Source: Streptomyces sp. NBC_00162
GTDB taxonomy: Bacteria; Actinomycetota; Actinomycetes; Streptomycetales; Streptomycetaceae
Reading direction: 5' to 3'
NCBI RefSeq assembly: GCF_024611995.1
Contig: NZ_CP102509.1
Span: 5,952,001-6,016,000 of the forward strand
Length of the DNA stretch: 64,000 bases
Notes under the pieces: generated by a model
What the model saw: only the letters and a program-made list of their open reading frames with translations
Database searches by the model: none
Told to the model about the DNA's origin: nothing
Program-made: the position numbers and the translations under genes
In this document: in pieces, positions 60,557-64,000 of the stretch
Layout of the letters: every line of letters starts with the position of its first letter
Position numbering within the stretch: the first letter of the stretch is position 1

Positions 60557-62296
60557 ATGTCCGCCAGAGCCGCCAGACCCGCACGATCCCCACGCTCCAC
60601 CGCCATCACCGCCCGCGCCGCCGCTGCGGGCGTGCTTGCCGCCGCCGCGCTCGCCGCGCTCACCGCACATGCCCCCCAGGCCTCCGCAACGCCTCCCGGA
60701 GACAAGGACGTCACCGCCGTCCTCTTCGAGTGGAAGTTCGACTCCGTGGCCGCGGCCTGCACCGGCACCCTCGGCCCCGCCGGCTACGGCTACGTCCAGG
60801 TCTCGCCTCCCCAGGAGCACATCCAGGGCTCCCAGTGGTGGACCTCGTACCAGCCCGTCAGCTACAAGATCGCCGGGCGGCTCGGGGACCGGGCCGCCTT
60901 CAAGGCCATGGTCGACACCTGTCACGCCGCCGGGGTGAAGGTCGTCGCCGACTCCGTGATCAACCACATGGCCGCCGGGGACGGGACGGGGACGGGCGGG
61001 AGTTCGTACACGAAGTACGGGTACCCGGGGATCTATTCCGGCTCCGACATGGACGACTGCCGGGCGACCATTTCCAACTACCAGGACAAGGCCAACGTCC
61101 AGAACTGCGAGCTCGTGCAGCTCGCGGACCTGGACACCGGCGAGGACTACGTGCGGGGCCGGATCGCCGGCTACCTCAACGACCTGCTGTCGCTGGGCGT
61201 CGACGGGTTCCGGATCGACGCCGCCAAGCACATGCCGGCCGCCGACCTCGCCAACATCAAGTCCCGGCTGACGAACCCCGGCGTCTACTGGAAGCAGGAG
61301 GCCATCTACGGCGCCGGCGAGGCCGTGTCGCCCAGCGAGTACCTCGGCAGCGGTGACGTGCAGGAGTTCCGGTACGCGCGGGATCTGAAGCGGGTCTTCC
61401 AGAACGAGAACCTCGCCTACCTGAAGAACTTCGGCGAGGCGTGGGGGTACATGGCGAGCGGGCAGTCCGCCGTGTTCGTCGACAACCACGACACCGAGCG
61501 CGGCGGCGACACCCTCACCTACAAGGACGGCTCCGCATACACCCTCGCCAGCGTGTTCATGCTGGCCTGGCCCTACGGCTCCCCGGACGTGCACTCCGGC
61601 TACGAGTGGACCGACAAGGACGCCGGCCCGCCCAACGGCGGCTCGGTGAGCACCTGCTACGCCGACGGCTGGAAGTGCCAGCACGCCTGGCGCGAGATCT
61701 CCTCCATGGTCGGCTTCCGCAACGCGGCCCGCGGGCAGTCCGTCACCAACTGGTGGGACAACGGCGGCGACCAGATCGCCTTCGGGCGCGGCGCCAAGGC
61801 GTACGTGGCGATCAACCGCGAGGCGAGCGCCCTGACCCGTACCTTCCAGACCTCGCTCCCGGCCGGCGACTACTGCGACGTGCAGAGCGGGCGCGCGGTG
61901 ACCGTGAACTCCGGCGGTCAGTTCACCGCCACCCTGGCCGCCGGGACCGCCGTCGCCCTGCACACCGGCGCCCGTACCTGCTCAGCGGCTCCCGCCCCGG
62001 TCGCGGCCGGCGCCTCCTTCGCCGTCAACGCCACCACCGCCCTCGGCCAGGACATCTACGTCACCGGCGACCGCGCCGAGCTCGGTGCCTGGAACACCGG
62101 CAGCGCGCTGAAGCTCGACCCGGCCGCCTACCCCGTCTGGAAGCTCGACGTCACGCTCCCGGCCGGGACCTCCTTCGCGTACAAGTACGTACGCAAGGAC
62201 GCCTCCGGGAACGTCAGCTGGGAGGGCGGTGCCAACCGCACCGCGACCGTGCCCGCGAGCGGCAAGGTCGCGCTGACCGACACCTGGCGCAGCTGA
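60557..62296 (+). CDS. secreted alpha-amylase (GH13) with C-terminal CBM20
   Basis: This 579-aa exported enzyme has an N-terminal signal ending near [12 protein letters not shown]13 motifs are [19 protein letters not shown] (nucleophile), [10 protein letters not shown] (acid/base) and [14 protein letters not shown]20-like starch-binding domain fills about residues 485-579 ([35 protein letters not shown]). GCCAGGAGG precedes the ATG. The product should act on extracellular starch and supply maltodextrins for MalE. The region upstream carries MalR-type operators. It is followed by a strong terminator. Confidence 0.93.
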   Translation: MSARAARPARSPRSTAITARAAAAGVLAAAALAALTAHAPQASATPPGDKDVTAVLFEWKFDSVAAACTGTLGPAGYGYVQVSPPQEHIQGSQWWTSYQPVSYKIAGRLGDRAAFKAMVDTCHAAGVKVVADSVINHMAAGDGTGTGGSSYTKYGYPGIYSGSDMDDCRATISNYQDKANVQNCELVQLADLDTGEDYVRGRIAGYLNDLLSLGVDGFRIDAAKHMPAADLANIKSRLTNPGVYWKQEAIYGAGEAVSPSEYLGSGDVQEFRYARDLKRVFQNENLAYLKNFGEAWGYMASGQSAVFVDNHDTERGGDTLTYKDGSAYTLASVFMLAWPYGSPDVHSGYEWTDKDAGPPNGGSVSTCYADGWKCQHAWREISSMVGFRNAARGQSVTNWWDNGGDQIAFGRGAKAYVAINREASALTRTFQTSLPAGDYCDVQSGRAVTVNSGGQFTATLAAGTAVALHTGARTCSAAPAPVAAGASFAVNATTALGQDIYVTGDRAELGAWNTGSALKLDPAAYPVWKLDVTLPAGTSFAYKYVRKDASGNVSWEGGANRTATVPASGKVALTDTWRS

Positions 62297-62315
62297 ACCG
62301 CCCGCCCCACCGACC

Positions 62316-62360
62316 AGGGCCGCCCGGCACCCCTTTCCCCGCCAACCGCCGGGCGGCCCT
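62316..62360. terminator. terminator between amylase and pullulanase genes
   Basis: AGGGCCGCCCGGC and its exact complement form a 13-bp perfect stem with a 19-base loop, 20 bases after the amylase stop. Confidence 0.8.
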
Positions 62361-62393
62361 TATCCACGCGACACGTACACAAGGAGATCCGCC

Positions 62394-64000
62394 TTGATAC
62401 GCCCTGCCGCAGGAGTCCTCGCCGCCGCCCTGGCCGTGACGCTCCTGCCCGCCCTCCCCGCCGCGGCCGCCACGGCGCGGCCACCGGCGCCGCCCTCGGA
62501 CGCGAAACTCGCCGCCGAACCGGCCCGGCACGACCTGACCCGGGATCAGTTCTACTTCGTGCTCCCGGACCGGTTCGCGAACGGCGACCCGCGCAACGAC
62601 CGGGGCGGCCTCACCGGCTCCCGCCTGGAGACCGGCCTCGACCCGACGGACAAGGGCTTCTACCAGGGCGGCGACCTCAAGGGGCTCACCGACCGGCTCG
62701 ACTACATCAAGGACCTGGGGACGACGGCCATCTGGATGGCGCCGATCTTCAAGAACCAGCCGGTGCAGGGGAAGGGCGATGACGTCTCGGCGGGCTACCA
62801 CGGGTACTGGATCACCGACTTCACCCAGGTCGACCCGCACTTCGGCACCAACGCCGATCTGGAGCGGCTGATCGACAAGGCGCACGGGAAGGGGATGAAG
62901 GTCTTCTTCGACGTCATCACCAACCACACCGCCGATGTCGTCGACTACCGGGAGGCGTCCTACTCGTACCTGTCGAAGGGGGCGTTCCCGTATCTGACCA
63001 AGGACGGCGTTCCTTTCGACGACAAGGACTATGCCGACGGGAAGGGGAAGTTCCCGAAGACCGGAGCCGGATCCTTCCCGCGGACCCCGTTCGTGGCCGA
63101 CGCCAAGAAGAACCTCAAGGCGCCTGCCTGGCTCAACGACCCGCAGATGTACCACAACCGGGGCGACTCCACCTTCGCCGGCGAGTCCTCCGAGCAGGGC
63201 GACTTCTTCGGCCTCGACGACCTGTGGACCGAGCGTCCCGAGGTCGTCAGCGGCATGGAGAAGATCTACGAGAAGTGGGTCGAGGACTTCCGTCTCGACG
63301 GTTTCCGGATCGACACCGTCAAGCACGTCAACATGGAGTTCTGGAGCCAGTGGGCGACCGCGCTCGATCAGTACGCGGCGAAGCGCGGCCGGGACGACTT
63401 CTTCATGTTCGGGGAGGTCTACTCCGGCGACACCGCCGTCACCTCCCCGTACGTGACGCGCGGACGCCTCGACGCCACCCTCGACTTCCCGCTCCAGGAC
63501 GCGATCCGCTCGTACGCCTCCCAGGGCGCGGGAGCCGGGCGGCTGGCCGCCGTCCTCGGCGACGACTACAGGTACACCACCGACAAGGCCAACGCCTACG
63601 AGCAGGTGACCTTCCTCGGCAACCACGACATGGGGCGCTTCGGCGCCTTCCTCAAGCAGGACCGGCCGGGCGCGGGGGAGCAGGAGCTGCTGGACCGCTA
63701 CCGGCTCGCCAACGAGCTGATGTTCCTCTCCCGGGGCAACCCGGTGATCTACTCCGGCGACGAGCAGGGCTTCACGGGCGCGGGCGGTGACAAGGACGCC
63801 CGTCAGCCGCTCTTCGCCTCCCGGGTGGCCGACTACCTGGACGACGACCAGCTCGGAACGGTGCGCACCCACGCGAGCGATGCTTACGATCCGGGACACC
63901 CGCTCTACGAGCAGATCAGTGCTCTCTCGAAGCTGACCAAGGCCCACCCGGCCCTGCGCGACGGCATCCAGAGCGAGCGCCTCGCCGACGGGTCCGTCTA
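62394..64000 (+). CDS. secreted pullulanase/alpha-amylase (GH13), cut by window end
   Basis: This partial gene gives about 535 residues. A TTG start with AAGGAG upstream gives [26 protein letters not shown], a signal peptide. The N-terminal GH13 domain has DQFYFVLPDRFANGDPRNDR (calcium/substrate site), VFFDVITNHT, DGFRIDTVKH, MFGEVY and FLGNHDMGRF. The lead sequence and layout match Streptomyces two-domain enzymes that carry an amylase followed by a pullulanase, so the part beyond the window may hold the debranching domain. It lies next to the amylase and would cooperate with it in starch breakdown. Confidence 0.88.
   Translation, partial: MIRPAAGVLAAALAVTLLPALPAAAATARPPAPPSDAKLAAEPARHDLTRDQFYFVLPDRFANGDPRNDRGGLTGSRLETGLDPTDKGFYQGGDLKGLTDRLDYIKDLGTTAIWMAPIFKNQPVQGKGDDVSAGYHGYWITDFTQVDPHFGTNADLERLIDKAHGKGMKVFFDVITNHTADVVDYREASYSYLSKGAFPYLTKDGVPFDDKDYADGKGKFPKTGAGSFPRTPFVADAKKNLKAPAWLNDPQMYHNRGDSTFAGESSEQGDFFGLDDLWTERPEVVSGMEKIYEKWVEDFRLDGFRIDTVKHVNMEFWSQWATALDQYAAKRGRDDFFMFGEVYSGDTAVTSPYVTRGRLDATLDFPLQDAIRSYASQGAGAGRLAAVLGDDYRYTTDKANAYEQVTFLGNHDMGRFGAFLKQDRPGAGEQELLDRYRLANELMFLSRGNPVIYSGDEQGFTGAGGDKDARQPLFASRVADYLDDDQLGTVRTHASDAYDPGHPLYEQISALSKLTKAHPALRDGIQSERLADGSV

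Overview
The window is very GC-rich, with strong third-position G/C, GTG and TTG starts, SARP/AfsR, DUF2637, F420 and SigE-family genes and tightly packed operons. This is a Streptomyces (or close relative) chromosome. The gene set (hmu, panB, nadE, glnA2-like, glnE, mal, aglA) is core-type; one accessory-looking patch lies at about 56.4-60.5 kb. I found no rRNA, tRNA, CRISPR array or intact insertion sequence.

Region by region. (1) 0-7.5 kb is a heme-iron acquisition island: hmuTUV importer genes diverge from two HtaA surface heme-binding protein genes across a near-perfect DmdR1/IdeR iron box, followed by a PhzF-like gene and a heme oxygenase gene with its own iron box. (2) 7.5-23.7 kb holds housekeeping and mixed genes: map, an F420:NADP reductase, a site-2 protease, a large AfsR/SARP regulator, a Drr-type ABC exporter, panB, a membrane endonuclease/exonuclease/phosphatase-family protein, nadE, a DUF4190/DUF4352 protein and a multicopper oxidase. 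(3) 23.8-32.5 kb holds a DUF998 protein, an alpha/beta hydrolase, a CBS protein, a DUF3105-DUF305 operon, a GlnA2-like glutamate ligase, and an MFS pump divergent from an XRE regulator. (4) 32.5-47.5 kb holds two paralogous PIG-L deacetylases with C-terminal propeller-like regions, glnE, a SigE-family sigma factor with a coupled membrane partner, a maltokinase-cap-like protein, TetR / APC permease / amidohydrolase, and a PAP2 phosphatase. (5) 47.6-56.3 kb is the maltose system in a mirror-image arrangement: malR1-aglA1 read left, malEFG-aglA2-malR2 read right. (6) 56.4-60.5 kb is a gene-poor, lower-GC patch with repeats, a DUF2637 membrane protein operon and small unknown genes. (7) 60.5-64 kb holds a secreted alpha-amylase and a pullulanase/amylase that runs off the window.

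How they work together. Secreted amylase and pullulanase make maltodextrins, MalEFG imports them (the ATPase is not in the window), and the two AglA alpha-glucosidases cleave them to glucose. MalR-type operators are visible in the malE, aglA1 and amylase control regions. The HtaA proteins would capture heme at the surface, HmuTUV would import it and the heme oxygenase would release iron, all under iron control.

Most notable points: the mirrored aglA-malR duplication with a 142-bp, nearly identical tract suggesting gene conversion; two HtaA proteins with different anchors, one ending in a sortase-like LAATG signal; a cluster of four TGCAGAA motifs in front of the DUF2637 operon; a 40-bp perfect palindrome ending one gene; and several short in-frame tandem duplications.
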